From: Gandjariella thermophila
GTDB lineage: Bacteria > Actinomycetota > Actinomycetes > Mycobacteriales > Pseudonocardiaceae
Assembly: GCF_005405885.1 (NCBI RefSeq)
Contig: NZ_BJFL01000017.1
Location: forward strand, 1-64,000
Reading direction: 5' to 3'
DNA: 64,000 nt
A model generated the notes under the pieces. That model worked only from the letters and a program-made list of their open reading frames with translations, was not told the DNA's origin and made no database searches. Position numbers and translations under genes: made by a program. This document shows, piece after piece, positions 8,732 to 18,219 of the stretch; position 1 is the stretch's first letter; every line of letters begins with the position of its first letter.

Positions 8732-10573
8732 TTGACGAACACCATCGAGAATCCCACTCTGGCGGCGACAGGTCGGACCTTCGGGCTCACCAAGTTCGTC
8801 GACCCGCTCCGCGTTCCGCCGGTGCTGCGGCCGCACTCGTGGTGGCACCACGACGAGATCACGATCACCTCGAGAGCCACGGCGGTCGCGCTGCACTCGC
8901 AGCTACCGCCGACCACGGTGTGGGCCTACGACGGCCACTTCCCCGGCCCGACCATCGAGGTCAAGAGCGGGCAGCGGCTTCGGGTGTCGTGGACCAACGA
9001 CATCGAGGGCACGCTGCCGCTGGTGGCGGTGCAGGCGCCGATCGCGACCCGCCCGGGGAACACTCCCGGCTACCGCAACCCCGACGGGTCGCTGCCGGAC
9101 GGTGTGTCGATCATCGATGGTGTCACCGACGTGCCCGCATGGCAGGTCGTGCACCTGCACGGCGCGCGAACCGGTGGCGGCAACGACGGCTGGGCGCACA
9201 ACGCCGTGCTGCGCGGCGCCTCGCAGCTCGCCGAGTACCCGAACGCGCAGCCGTCCACCACGCTCTGGTACCACGACCACGCGATGGCCGTCACCCGGTT
9301 CAACGTCCACACCGGACTGTCCGGAATGTACCTGATCCGCGACGGCGAGGAGGCCGCGCACGACCTGCCGCACGGTGACCGGGAGATCCCGCTGATCATC
9401 GCGGACCGCAACCTGGACACCGACCCCGGCGGCGCGCTCACCGGGCAACTGCTCTACAAGGTGGCCTACGTGCCCTCCGGCGCGCAGATTCCGTTCACCG
9501 GGCCGTTCAACCTCGTCAACGGGACCATCTGGCCGTACCTGGAGGTCGAGCCGCGCTGGTACCGGTTCCGGCTGCTCAACGCGGCCAACTCGCGGTTCTA
9601 CACGCTGAACCTGGTCGACGAGGCCGGCGTGACCCGCAACGACGCCGTCCGGCAGATCGGCACCGACGGTGGCCTGCTGCCGGTGCCCACCCCGCTACCG
9701 GCCGCCGGGCTGACCCTGGCGCCGGCCGAGCGGGCGGATCTGCTGGTCGACTTCGGCCGGTTCGGTGGCCAGCGGCTGCGGCTCACCGACACGAGCGTGC
9801 CGAAGGAGGCGGCCGGGCAGCCGGTCACCGAACCCGACCTGATGGAGTTCCGGGTGGACGGCACCGCGGAGCACGACCGGTTCACGCCGCCGGCCACGAT
9901 CTCCCCCTCCTACGTGCGGCTGGAGCACGGCACCACGGTGCCGGAGGACCACGACCACGTGTGGGTGGCCCTCGTACCGCCGGGAACGGCGGGCGAGGCC
10001 CACCCGCAACTGTGGGAGCTGGCCGAGATCACCGACGCGGCGCAGATCCCGCCGCTGCCGGCGGCCGGCGTCATCCAGGTCACCGACCCGGGCACCGGCG
10101 AGGTCCGGACCTTCCAGCGGGTCGCCGACCTGTTCGACGACACGGTCAACGTCTTCATCGACCACGACCGCTGGGCCGTGTGGAACCTCATCCACCTCGG
10201 CGGCCCGACCCACCCGATGCACATTCACCTGGCCGAGTTCCAGGCGCTGTCCCGCAGGACCGTCGCCGCGGCGGACGGCGGCATCCCCGAGTTCGACGCG
10301 ACCGTGGGCGGCACCACGGCCGGCAACCCGCTGCGGGTGCGCGGCGACCGCGGGCTGGACGAGAACGAGAAGGGCTGGAAGGACGTGTTCCGGGTGGCCG
10401 CCGGGGACTGGGTCAGCGTGGCCGGCCGGTTCGCCGGTGCCACCGGCGAGTTCATGTACCACTGCCACATCCTCGACCACGAGGACGAGGGCATGATGCG
10501 GCCGTTCGTGGTCATGCCGGCACCGGTGTCGAAGTTCCACGTCCGCCACGGCGGCACCGGGCACCGGCACTGA
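8732..10573 (+). CDS. Multicopper oxidase (phenoxazinone synthase / bilirubin oxidase / CotA type)
   Basis: A 613-residue laccase-like enzyme. The four copper clusters are visible: HLHG (about 140), WYHDHAM (about 190), HPMHIHL (about 500), and HCHILDHEDEGMM near the end, which holds the type 1 and trinuclear ligands. Family knowledge predicts one-electron oxidation of phenols, aminophenols or metals with reduction of oxygen to water. No signal peptide is evident, as in phenoxazinone synthase and CotA. The start is TTG with AAGGGGG eight bases upstream, which fits better than the much earlier ATG in the same frame. It could couple or oxidise aromatic metabolites, but no partner gene confirms this. 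Confidence 0.93.
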   Translation: MTNTIENPTLAATGRTFGLTKFVDPLRVPPVLRPHSWWHHDEITITSRATAVALHSQLPPTTVWAYDGHFPGPTIEVKSGQRLRVSWTNDIEGTLPLVAVQAPIATRPGNTPGYRNPDGSLPDGVSIIDGVTDVPAWQVVHLHGARTGGGNDGWAHNAVLRGASQLAEYPNAQPSTTLWYHDHAMAVTRFNVHTGLSGMYLIRDGEEAAHDLPHGDREIPLIIADRNLDTDPGGALTGQLLYKVAYVPSGAQIPFTGPFNLVNGTIWPYLEVEPRWYRFRLLNAANSRFYTLNLVDEAGVTRNDAVRQIGTDGGLLPVPTPLPAAGLTLAPAERADLLVDFGRFGGQRLRLTDTSVPKEAAGQPVTEPDLMEFRVDGTAEHDRFTPPATISPSYVRLEHGTTVPEDHDHVWVALVPPGTAGEAHPQLWELAEITDAAQIPPLPAAGVIQVTDPGTGEVRTFQRVADLFDDTVNVFIDHDRWAVWNLIHLGGPTHPMHIHLAEFQALSRRTVAAADGGIPEFDATVGGTTAGNPLRVRGDRGLDENEKGWKDVFRVAAGDWVSVAGRFAGATGEFMYHCHILDHEDEGMMRPFVVMPAPVSKFHVRHGGTGHRH

Positions 10574-10589
10574 CAGTCCGTTCCGGAAT

Positions 10590-10625
10590 GCGGTGGCCGC
10601 CACCCGCTGCGGTGGCGGCCACCGC
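10590..10625 (+). terminator. Terminator after the multicopper oxidase
   Basis: A 15-bp perfect stem (GCGGTGGCCGCCACC / GGTGGCGGCCACCGC) with a 6-base loop, 17 bases after the stop. The following stretch to 10770 is AT-richer and presumably holds the promoter of the next gene. Confidence 0.8.
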
Positions 10626-10770
10626 CATATGCCCGACCAGTACCGGTATCGTCAGAAACAGGCCAGCGGCATCGGCGCACCTATATGAAATCACAAAATG
10701 CGCGAAAGTCCCGCGCATTCCGGTATGTTCGCCCCCAAGACTCCTGCCGAAGTCCACTGGGGAATTGACG

Positions 10771-12213
10771 ATGACCACACTGGCCACGCACGTCCTTGAC
10801 GAGTTGACGCCGCGGCCGATCGACCACCGAGATCCGGCGAGCCGAATCGCGCAACTGATGGACCAGGACTCGGTTGTCCCGCTGGCTCCGGCGGACTCCT
10901 CGGGAGTGCTCGCGGCACGCGGACGAATCGACGGCGCCCGGGTCGTCGCCTTCTGCACGGACGCCACCACGATGGGCGGCGCCATGGGTGCGGACGGCTG
11001 CCGGCACATCGTCGCGGCCATCGACACCGCGGTACACGAGCGCTGCCCGGTGATCGGGATATGGCACTGCGGCGGCGCGCGGCTGGCCGAGGGCGTCGAG
11101 TCGCTGGACGGGGTCGGGCAGGTGTTCGCGGCCATGATCCGGGCGTCCGGCCGGGTGCCGCAGATCTCCGTGGTGGTCGGCCCGGCCGCCGGCGGCGCCG
11201 CCTACGGGCCGGCGCTCACCGATGTGGTGATCATGGCGCCGGCCGGCCGGGTGTTCGTCACCGGACCGGACGTGGTGCGCGCGGTCACCGGCGAGCAGAT
11301 CGACCAGGAGGGGCTCGGCGGGGCGGACGCGCACGGCCGCAGGTCCGGGGTGGTGCACCTGCTCGCCGACTCCGAGCCGGACGCGTACCACCGCGCGCGC
11401 CGCCTCACCGGGCTGCTCGCCCGCCCGGGGATCTTCGACATGGCGCCGTTGCGGGAACCCCGGGACCTGCGCCGCTTCCTGCCCGACCGGCCGAACCGCG
11501 CCTACGACGTCAAACCCCTGCTCCGCGCCCTGCTCGACACGGAGCCCTCGGGCCGGTCGACGTTCGAGGAGTTCCAGGCCCGGTGGGCGGCCAACATCGT
11601 GGTGGGGTTGGGCCGGCTCGGCGGTCGCGCGGTCGGCGTGGTGGCCAACAACCCGTTGCGCCGGGGCGGTTGCCTGGACTCGCTGTCCGCGGAGAAGGCG
11701 GCGCGGTTCGTGCGCATGTGCGACGGGTTCGGCGTGCCGCTGGTCGTCGTGGTCGACGTTCCGGGCTACCTCCCCGGCGTCGGCCAGGAATGGGGCGGCG
11801 TGGTCCGGCGCGGCGCGAAACTGCTGTACGCGTTCTCCGAGGCGGTCGTCCCGCGGGTCACGCTGATCACCCGCAAGGCCTACGGCGGCGCCTATGTCGC
11901 GATGAACTCCCGGGCGCTCGGCGCCACGGCGGTGTTCGCCTGGCCGCAGGCGGAGATCGCGGTGATGGGAGCCCGCGCGGCCGTCGGCATCCTGCACCGC
12001 AGGCGGTTGGCCGCCGCGCCCGAGGAGGAGCGCGAGGCACTGCACGCGCGGCTGGCCGACGAGCACGAGCGGCTCGCCGGCGGCGTGCGCCGGGCCGTCG
12101 CCATCGGCGTGGTCGACCAGGTCGTCGACCCGACGCACACGCGCGCGGCGCTCGCCCGGGCGCTCGCCGGCGCCCCGCAGGGCCGCGGCGCGCACGGCAA
12201 CATCCCGCTGTAG
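10771..12213 (+). CDS. Acyl-CoA carboxylase carboxyltransferase (beta, AccD/PccB-like), stand-alone
   Basis: A 480-residue carboxyltransferase with tandem crotonase-like halves. Visible landmarks are FCTDATTMGGAMGADGC, GGARLAEGVESLDGVG and GPAAGGAAYGPALTD in the first half, and GVVANNPLRRGG, VDVPGYLPGVGQEWGG and RKAYGGAYVAMNS in the second. Members transfer carboxyl from biotin to acetyl- or propionyl-CoA. It is somewhat shorter than usual PccB (about 520), and no biotin carboxylase or biotin carrier is beside it, so it must use a partner encoded elsewhere. The complete carboxylase in the polyketide cluster is one possible source. ATG follows GGGGA at seven bases. Confidence 0.9.
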   Translation: MTTLATHVLDELTPRPIDHRDPASRIAQLMDQDSVVPLAPADSSGVLAARGRIDGARVVAFCTDATTMGGAMGADGCRHIVAAIDTAVHERCPVIGIWHCGGARLAEGVESLDGVGQVFAAMIRASGRVPQISVVVGPAAGGAAYGPALTDVVIMAPAGRVFVTGPDVVRAVTGEQIDQEGLGGADAHGRRSGVVHLLADSEPDAYHRARRLTGLLARPGIFDMAPLREPRDLRRFLPDRPNRAYDVKPLLRALLDTEPSGRSTFEEFQARWAANIVVGLGRLGGRAVGVVANNPLRRGGCLDSLSAEKAARFVRMCDGFGVPLVVVVDVPGYLPGVGQEWGGVVRRGAKLLYAFSEAVVPRVTLITRKAYGGAYVAMNSRALGATAVFAWPQAEIAVMGARAAVGILHRRRLAAAPEEEREALHARLADEHERLAGGVRRAVAIGVVDQVVDPTHTRAALARALAGAPQGRGAHGNIPL

Positions 12214-12297
12214 CCGGGGTCGGCGGGCCTCCGATGAGTTTCCGGCGCGCGGACGGTCGGTACGGGAGGATGGACGGCCTACGCGTGAGGAGAAGCC

Positions 12298-12777
12298 ATG
12301 ACCGACAAGGCGCTCACCACCTGCCTGTGGTTCGACGGGCAGGCCGAGGCGGCGGCGAACCACTACACCAGCATCTTCCCCGACTCCAAGATCCTCCGGG
12401 TCGGCCGCTACACCGAGGCGGGCCCCGGACCGGCCGGCTCGGTGATGGTGGTCGAGTTCGAGATCAACGGCCAGAAGTTCGTCGGCCTGAACGGCGGTCC
12501 GCAGTTCACCTTCGACGAGGCCATCTCGTTCCAGATCCCGTGCGCGGACCAGGACGAGGTGGACTACTACTGGAGCCGGCTGTCCGAGGGTGGGCAGGAG
12601 GGCCCGTGCGGCTGGCTGAAGGACAAGTTCGGGCTGTCCTGGCAGGTCGTCCCGACCGTGCTGATCGACATGATCAGCGACCCGGACCCGGAGAAGGCAG
12701 CCCGCACCACCCGGGCGATGCTCTCGATGAGCAAGTTCGACATCGCCGCCCTGGAGAGGGCCTACGCCGGCGAATAG
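12298..12777 (+). CDS. VOC-superfamily protein (PhnB-like, 3-dmu-9_3-mt domain)
   Basis: A 159-residue protein starting MTDKALTTCLWFDGQAEAAA and containing FYTSIF-like (HYTSIFPDSKILRVGRY) and GPCGWLKDKFGLSWQVVP motifs typical of the PhnB branch of the vicinal-oxygen-chelate fold. It ends with AMLSMSKFDIAALERAYAGE. These small proteins are widespread, and their substrates are mostly unknown. GAGGAGAAGCC precedes the ATG. It stands as a single gene followed by a terminator. Confidence 0.9.
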   Translation: MTDKALTTCLWFDGQAEAAANHYTSIFPDSKILRVGRYTEAGPGPAGSVMVVEFEINGQKFVGLNGGPQFTFDEAISFQIPCADQDEVDYYWSRLSEGGQEGPCGWLKDKFGLSWQVVPTVLIDMISDPDPEKAARTTRAMLSMSKFDIAALERAYAGE

Positions 12778-12807
12778 CCGATCTCCGTCTGGTGGCCGCA
12801 TGGCCGA

Positions 12808-12852
12808 GAAGCCCCGGCTAGCCGGCGCCCTGCCGGCAGCCGCCGGGGCTTC
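12808..12852 (+). terminator. Terminator after the VOC gene
   Basis: GAAGCCCCGGC pairs with GCCGGGGCTTC over 11 bp. The outer CCGAG/CTCGG arms extend the stem with a small bulge. It lies 31 bases past the stop. Confidence 0.7.
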
Positions 12853-13047
12853 GCTCGGCGGCCGCGGGTGATTCCCGACGACCGGAGCATTCCGGACCAA
12901 GCCGAACAGTCCCGCGACAACGGAAGAACGGGATTATCACTGGTTTCCGTGGTGGGCGTTGAACCGCCGACCGGTGCCTCGCGTATCCCTCGATCGGCCG
13001 GCCACAACGAGGAGGCGTCACGGAAATCCCGAAATGAGGGGACGGCA

Positions 13048-13695
13048 GTGAATTCCCGAACCATCCGCATCACCCTGGCCGCGATCTGCGCACTCGTCGT
13101 CGCGTGCTCGAGCGCCGCATGTGGCACCGGCGCGGCCCCGCGGAACAACGCGCAGCCCGGCGGCGCCTCCCAGCAGGCGGCGGTGCCGGCCGCCGACCTG
13201 AGCCTGAGCCCGTCGCCGTTCGGCCCGCTCAGCGCGGCCGACAAGAAGCTGCTGACGCTCGTGCGGCAGACCAGCCTGCGGGAGATCACCACGTCGCAGA
13301 TGGCCTTACAGCGCTCGTCCGATCCGCGCATCAGGCAGGCTGCCCAAATGATCATCAACCAGCACATCGACCTTAACCAGCGGGACCTCGACGTGGCGCA
13401 GAAGCTCGGCCTGCAACTGCCGAACGAGCCCGCCCCGGACATGCAGGTCGGCATCGACCGGATGAAGACCGAGAACGGCAAGGAGTTCGAGAACGACTAC
13501 ACGAACACGCTGCGCCAGGCGCACGGCGAGGCACTCGTCCTGATCGCGAAGGTCCGCGCGGACACGCAGAACTCCCTGGTGCGCTCCTTCGCCGACGTCG
13601 CGGGCGGATTCATCCGGATGCACATCCAGATGCTCGAGCAGACCGGCCAGGTCAACTACACGAAACTCCCGGTGCCCAACCCGCAAACCTCCTGA
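13048..13695 (+). CDS. DUF4142 lipoprotein with a TTA codon
   Basis: A 215-residue envelope protein. An N-terminal signal peptide has a lipobox at ALVVAC (Cys20; an alternative is Cys25). A Gly/Pro/Ala linker leads to a DUF4142 ferritin-like helical domain (LSAADKKLLTLVRQTSLREI, QAAQMIINQHIDLNQRDLDV, FENDYTNTLRQAHGEALVLI). GTG follows GAGGGG at six bases. Leu87 is a TTA codon (13306-13308), suggesting expression late in growth. Function is not established for the family; stress or envelope roles are guesses. Confidence 0.9.
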   Translation: MNSRTIRITLAAICALVVACSSAACGTGAAPRNNAQPGGASQQAAVPAADLSLSPSPFGPLSAADKKLLTLVRQTSLREITTSQMALQRSSDPRIRQAAQMIINQHIDLNQRDLDVAQKLGLQLPNEPAPDMQVGIDRMKTENGKEFENDYTNTLRQAHGEALVLIAKVRADTQNSLVRSFADVAGGFIRMHIQMLEQTGQVNYTKLPVPNPQTS

Positions 13696-13705
13696 GCGCC
13701 GCGGG

Positions 13706-14206
13706 TCACCCGTGGTGGACGTCGCCTGAGGCGCGCTGCGGCGTGAAGGCGATCGCCCGGACCGAGCCGACGACCTCGGACCAGCGCGGGTCCGCGAGGT
13801 CCCTGGGAAAGCCCAGCACCGGCGCGATGCGTTTCCACGCGTGCGGGTGCGCACGCTGGTAGGTGTGCAGCACCCGCAGCGTCTCGGCGTCGTCCAGGAA
13901 CCGGTGGTGTGGCCGCTGCCAGCGCTGTGCGCCGATCCGGACCTCGAGGGCCGGCGCCACCCGCAGGTTCCGGTACCAGTCAGGGTTCTTTCCCCAGGCG
14001 GCCACCACGACGACCTCGGGAACCTCCCGCCGGTAGCGGACCACCTCGACGACGACCTCGCGGCGCGCGCCGGTGCGCCGGCCGCGGTGGGCGATGTAGA
14101 GCAGCCGGTGGCCGGCAACCCAGCCCAACCGCGCCCGGTACAGCCAGATGGGGGCGCGCAGCAGCCCGCGCAGCAACCCGGTGGGCTTGCGGTCGGTCAG
14201 TGCCAT
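13706..14206 (-). CDS. Deazaflavin (F420)-dependent nitroreductase-family protein
   Basis: 166 residues starting MALTDRKPTGLLRGLLRAPI, with RLLYIAHRGRRTGARREVVV, VVVAAWGKNPDWYRNL and HTYQRAHPHAWKRIAPVLGF. This is the standard layout of the split-barrel DUF385/Ddn family, which binds F420 (or haem or flavin) and reduces quinones or nitro groups. The ATG preceded by GGAGGGG was chosen over an in-frame start 36 codons upstream. It is convergent with the DUF4142 gene with ten bases between stops. Confidence 0.88.
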   Translation of the reverse strand: MALTDRKPTGLLRGLLRAPIWLYRARLGWVAGHRLLYIAHRGRRTGARREVVVEVVRYRREVPEVVVVAAWGKNPDWYRNLRVAPALEVRIGAQRWQRPHHRFLDDAETLRVLHTYQRAHPHAWKRIAPVLGFPRDLADPRWSEVVGSVRAIAFTPQRASGDVHHG

Positions 14207-14372
14207 GTCCCCTCCATGGTCCAGAGCGGTGCCGGGCCGGAACGAGTGTGGCACTGAGCCGACCGCAGTGCCCACGCCGCTTTGCCAGCGGGTGCGGATC
14301 GTCGCCGCGTGCACGGCACGGATCAGCCGGGCGTGCTCTGAACGGCGCCGGCCGGGTGTCGACCGCTCGGCG

Positions 14373-15887
14373 TCAGTTCCAGCGGCGGGCGAACCTCAGC
14401 TTGAGGACCCTGCGCACGGTCGTGAACTGCTCCCTGGTGCGGGGAAACGCCTGCATCTCCTTGCCTATCGAGAACCGCTTCCGGGTGGTGGCCTTGGGCC
14501 GGCTGAACTCGCGCAGGCCGTCGTCGCCGTGGAACCGGCCGAATCCGCTGTCCCCCACGCCGCCGAACGGCAGCGATGGGATACCCACGAACGTCATCAC
14601 CGAGTTGATCGTCGTACCGCCGGCACGTAGCTTGGCCGCGATCTCCGGACCATGCGCCGCCGAGAACACCGACGACGCCAACCCGAAGTTGGTGGCGTTG
14701 GCGCGGCGCACCGCCTCGTCGGTGTCCGGCACGGTGTTGATCACGAGGACAGGACCGAAGGTTTCCTCGCGCACCGCGGACGACTCCTCCGGCACGTCCA
14801 CCAGCACGATCGGATAGATGTACGGCGGCTTGATCGACTCCAGCCCGCCCACCAGCGCGGTGCCGCCGCGCTCGAGCGCATCGGTCACGTGCCGGCGCAC
14901 GATCTCGATCTGGCCCGGCATCGTCATCGGGCCGTAGTCGCTCAACTCGTCCAGCCCGACGGTGAGCTTCTCGACGCGTTCCCGCACCCGGCGCAGGAAC
15001 GCGTCCCGCACGGCCTCGACGACGTACACCCGTTCCACGCCGACACATGCCTGCCCGGCGTGCCAGTAGCCGCCCCACACCACGGCGTCCGCCGCCGCGT
15101 CGAGGTCGGCGTCCGCCGCGACGACCGCCGCGTCCTTCCCGCCGAGTTCCAGCAGCACCGGCACCAGGTTATCCGCGCAGGCGGCCATCACCCGCCGGCC
15201 GGTCGGCACTGATCCGGTGAACGCGATCTTGTCCACCCCGGAGCGGCACAGCGCGGCGCCCGTTTCGCCGAACCCGCTGACCCAACCGACCAGGCCGTCC
15301 GGCGCGTCGGGATTGGCCCTGGCGAACGACTCGACCGCGTACACGCCGGTGGCCGTGCTCAGTTCGCTGGGCTTGACGACCACGCCGTTACCGGCGGCGA
15401 GGGCGTAGGCCATGCCACAGAACGGGGTGTACAGCGGGAAGTTCCACGGCGTGATGATGCCGGCGACGCCGAGCGGCAGGTACTCCAGCCGTGCCGCGAA
15501 GTTCATCATCGCCGCGCCCGGGCCGACCCTGCGGGGCTTCAGCACGCGCTCGGCGTTCTTCGCCGCCCACTTGATGTCCTCTAGCGAGGCCACCAGTTCG
15601 AACTGGACGTCGCCGCGCGGCTTGCCAGTCTCCTGGAAGCCGAGTTCGCACATCTCGTCGGAGTGCTCGGCGAGCCACCTGGTCCAGGCGATCAGGCGGC
15701 GCCGGCGTTCGGCGGACCCCAGCCCGGCCCACCACCGTGCCGCCTCGCGCGAGCGGGCCACCACCTCCGCCACGTCCTCGGCGGTGTGCACCGGGTAGGT
15801 GCCGACCAGTTCCCCAGTGGCGGGGTTGGTCAGGTCGAACGTCGGGGTTGTGGCGGCGGCCGTCTCCTTGCTTAGCTGACCGGTCAC
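14373..15887 (-). CDS. NAD(P)-dependent aldehyde dehydrogenase
   Basis: A 504-residue ALDH with TPWNFPLYTPFCGMAYALAAGN (cofactor entry), FTGSVPTGRRV (Rossmann turn), the catalytic Glu in LELGGKD and the catalytic Cys in GQACVGVERV. The C-terminal NFGLASSVFS and LPFGGVGDSGFG blocks are also present. The final 50 residues (KATTRKRFSIGKEMQAFP onward) resemble coniferyl- or succinate-semialdehyde-type members with basic tails. GTG with GAGGA nine bases upstream fits better than the ATG 14 codons earlier. It is a single gene and its substrate is unknown. Confidence 0.93.
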   Translation of the reverse strand: MTGQLSKETAAATTPTFDLTNPATGELVGTYPVHTAEDVAEVVARSREAARWWAGLGSAERRRRLIAWTRWLAEHSDEMCELGFQETGKPRGDVQFELVASLEDIKWAAKNAERVLKPRRVGPGAAMMNFAARLEYLPLGVAGIITPWNFPLYTPFCGMAYALAAGNGVVVKPSELSTATGVYAVESFARANPDAPDGLVGWVSGFGETGAALCRSGVDKIAFTGSVPTGRRVMAACADNLVPVLLELGGKDAAVVAADADLDAAADAVVWGGYWHAGQACVGVERVYVVEAVRDAFLRRVRERVEKLTVGLDELSDYGPMTMPGQIEIVRRHVTDALERGGTALVGGLESIKPPYIYPIVLVDVPEESSAVREETFGPVLVINTVPDTDEAVRRANATNFGLASSVFSAAHGPEIAAKLRAGGTTINSVMTFVGIPSLPFGGVGDSGFGRFHGDDGLREFSRPKATTRKRFSIGKEMQAFPRTREQFTTVRRVLKLRFARRWN

Positions 15888-16035
15888 GCGGCACCGTCCT
15901 CGGGGCTCGTCACGACAGGACGAGAACACGTTACAGTTTTGGACGGGCGGGGGCGAGCCCCGATTCCCGATCAGCGCCCTGTCCTCGCCGGCACCAGCAG
16001 CGACCGCGCGAGAACAGGTTGCACACTGAGCGGGG

Positions 16036-16300
16036 GCCGCGGTCGATCGCCCGGTTCCGGGCGACGGTCAGCAGCCACGCGACGGGATCGTCGGGCACCC
16101 GCGCCTGCGGCCACCGGCGCAGCGCCTGCGCGCAGGCGTCCCGCAGCGCGCCCTCGGCCAACTCGAAGTCGCCCAGCGCACGCACCAGCGCGGCCAGCAT
16201 CCTCCTCGGCGAACGCGTTCACCCGCCGCAACGCGTCCTCGAACCCGGGATCGCCGGGTTTCGGCCGCTCGCAGCCGTAGATCAGCAGCATGTACCGCAC
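16036..16300 (-). pseudogene. Fused remnants of a YCII-domain protein and an ECF sigma factor
   Basis: In one minus frame, starting GTG at 16300, VRYMLLIYG begins a YCII/DGPF-domain protein but similarity stops after about 35 residues (RVNAFAEED). From about 16200 a different frame continues LAALVRALGDFELAEGALRD and then DDPVAWLLTVARNRAIDR, which is region 2 of a SigJ-like ECF sigma factor. It stops at about 16036. YCII and such sigma factors are usual operon partners, so I read this as two decayed genes joined by a deletion and frameshift. Confidence 0.7.
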
Positions 16301-16559
16301 GACGTCCCTCCCAACTCGGCGCCCGGCGCGCCGCCGAAGAGGATGACGACCGAGCCTGCCCCGACTCGACATCCGGGGCGGAGCTTCCCCGCCCGCCACG
16401 GCCAGGCGACACCGGCAGTGACAGCGGCGCAAAGACCACCCGACCGGCGCCGCCGGCTCACCGCCACGGACAGTATGTGGCCAAATACAGTGAGCGATGG
16501 CCACGGGCGGCGGGGCCGAGCCAGCGGAATTTTCCGTTCACCTCGGAAAGGACACCACC

Positions 16560-17438
16560 GTGCGACCCATCACTGCCGTGCGCGCCGCGCTCACCGCGGC
16601 CGCCGTCACCATCGGCCTCGCCGCCGTGCCCGGCGTGGCGAGCGCGCAGACACCGGTGCCGTGCAGTGCCGACGACCTGGTCAGCGCGATCACCGCGGCC
16701 AACGCCTCACCCACGGGTGACACGCTCAGCCTGGCTCCGAACTGCGTCTACGTCCTCGACGACAGCAGCGGCCCACTGCCGACCGTCACCGCACCCATCT
16801 CGATCTTCGGCAACAACGCGACCGTCACCAGGTCCCCCTCGGCGTCCGCGTTCCGGATCTTCGACGTGGACACCAGCGGCACGCTGACGCTGAACCACCT
16901 CACCGTCAGCCACGGCGACGCCACCGGCGATTTCGGCGGCGGCATCCGCAACTTCGGCACGCTCACCGTGGTCAACAGCACGGTCACGCGGAACACCGCC
17001 GACTTCTCCGGCGGCATCGGCACCGCCAGCGGGGCGACCACCACGGTGTTGTTCTCCACCGTCGCGGCCAACAGCGCCGGCATCAACGGCGGTGGGATCG
17101 CCAGCGACGGCAGCCTCACCGTCCGGCACAGCGTCGTCTCGAACAACACCGCCGGCGAGAAGGGCGGCGGCATCGCCAGTGACGGCACCCTGGAGATCAG
17201 CGACAGCACCGTCGCCAACAACACCGCCTCCGGGCCCACGGGCGTGGGCGGCGGCGTGGCCACCACCGGCGGCGGCACGACCACGCTGACCAACACCGTG
17301 GTGCGCGACAACAGCGCCACCAACGCGCCCGGAGGCCTGGACAATGCCGGCGCCAGCACCACGCTGACGGACACCACCGTGACCGGCAACCTGCCCACCA
17401 ACTGCGTGCCCACCCCGGTACCCGGCTGCCCTGACTGA
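16560..17438 (+). CDS. Secreted right-handed beta-helix protein
   Basis: 292 residues. A Sec signal peptide (RPITAVRAALTAAAVTIGLA, cleaved after VASA near residue 30) precedes a mature chain built of repeating turns of about 22 residues, such as GTLTLNHLTVSHGDATG, GTLTVVNSTVTRNTADFSGG, GSLTVRHSVVSNNTAGEKGG and GTLEISDSTVANNTASG. These are the NST/NNT ladder patterns of parallel beta-helix (CSLREA-type or polymorphic outer-membrane-like) proteins. GTG follows AAAGGA at seven bases. The role is probably extracellular adhesion or polysaccharide binding; no catalytic residues are recognisable. Confidence 0.88.
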   Translation: MRPITAVRAALTAAAVTIGLAAVPGVASAQTPVPCSADDLVSAITAANASPTGDTLSLAPNCVYVLDDSSGPLPTVTAPISIFGNNATVTRSPSASAFRIFDVDTSGTLTLNHLTVSHGDATGDFGGGIRNFGTLTVVNSTVTRNTADFSGGIGTASGATTTVLFSTVAANSAGINGGGIASDGSLTVRHSVVSNNTAGEKGGGIASDGTLEISDSTVANNTASGPTGVGGGVATTGGGTTTLTNTVVRDNSATNAPGGLDNAGASTTLTDTTVTGNLPTNCVPTPVPGCPD

Positions 17439-17454
17439 GCGCGGGACGGGCTGG

Positions 17455-17874
17455 TCAGGACGGCAACTCGCGGCTGGCCAGCCCGTCCAGCATCCGCCGC
17501 AGCATGTCCACGTCGCGGTTGAAGTCGAGCACCTGGGCCGGGGTGCTCCAGCGGGCGTCGGCCCAGTTGCGGATGAACGCCCGGCACATCATCACCACCG
17601 ACAGCGCCACGGCCTTGGCGCTGCCCGGAGTCGCCGGGTCGCCCTGCGAGGCGCGTGCCTCCAGCGCGTCGGCGAACGCACGGAGTTCTCGCACGGTGTG
17701 CGCCATCCACCCGCGGGCGAGCCCCAGCGTCTCGGCGTCGATCGGCCGCACCGTGGGCGCCAGCACCGGATGGTGCGCGACGAACACGGCCAGCCCGCGC
17801 CAGATCTCGCGGTCGTCGCCGCAACCCTGGTCGTCCGGGTGGTACGGACACCCAGCAGGGCCCATAGCACCCAT
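17455..17874 (-). CDS. Hypothetical protein
   Basis: About 139 residues, start uncertain. MGAMGPAGCPYHPDDQGCGD is followed by a helical body (REIWRGLAVFVAHHPVLAPT, RGWMAHTVRELRAFADALEA, VVMMCRAFIRNWADARWS). The N-terminal Cys/His pair could bind metal, but this is speculation. No family is recognised. It is convergent with the beta-helix gene, with 16 bases between stops. Confidence 0.6.
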   Translation of the reverse strand: MGAMGPAGCPYHPDDQGCGDDREIWRGLAVFVAHHPVLAPTVRPIDAETLGLARGWMAHTVRELRAFADALEARASQGDPATPGSAKAVALSVVMMCRAFIRNWADARWSTPAQVLDFNRDVDMLRRMLDGLASRELPS

Positions 17875-18219
17875 GCGGGCAGGGTATGAAGCCCCGGGCA
17901 GGGTAGGACCACGGTAGGAGGTCCCACCCTGCACCGGATCGGGCGCCGCCGTCCTGCGTACCCATGTGGGTAGTCATCCCCATGGCGCCGGCCGCCTCGC
18001 GGGTCGCGCTCACGCGTCCGCCGGAGCGCGGCGATCACGCCGGCCAGGTGCTCGCACATGGCATGCTCGGCGGGGACCGGTCACCCGCGGTCACCGCGTC
18101 GATGAGACATTTGGCCGGGCACGCCGCCCGGCGACCCCCAGCCGCCGGGCGGCGCGTCCAGACCCCTTCGCTCTTCTCCCCGGGGCGGGTCCGGCCGGGC
18201 CGCCATGCCGGCTGACCCA

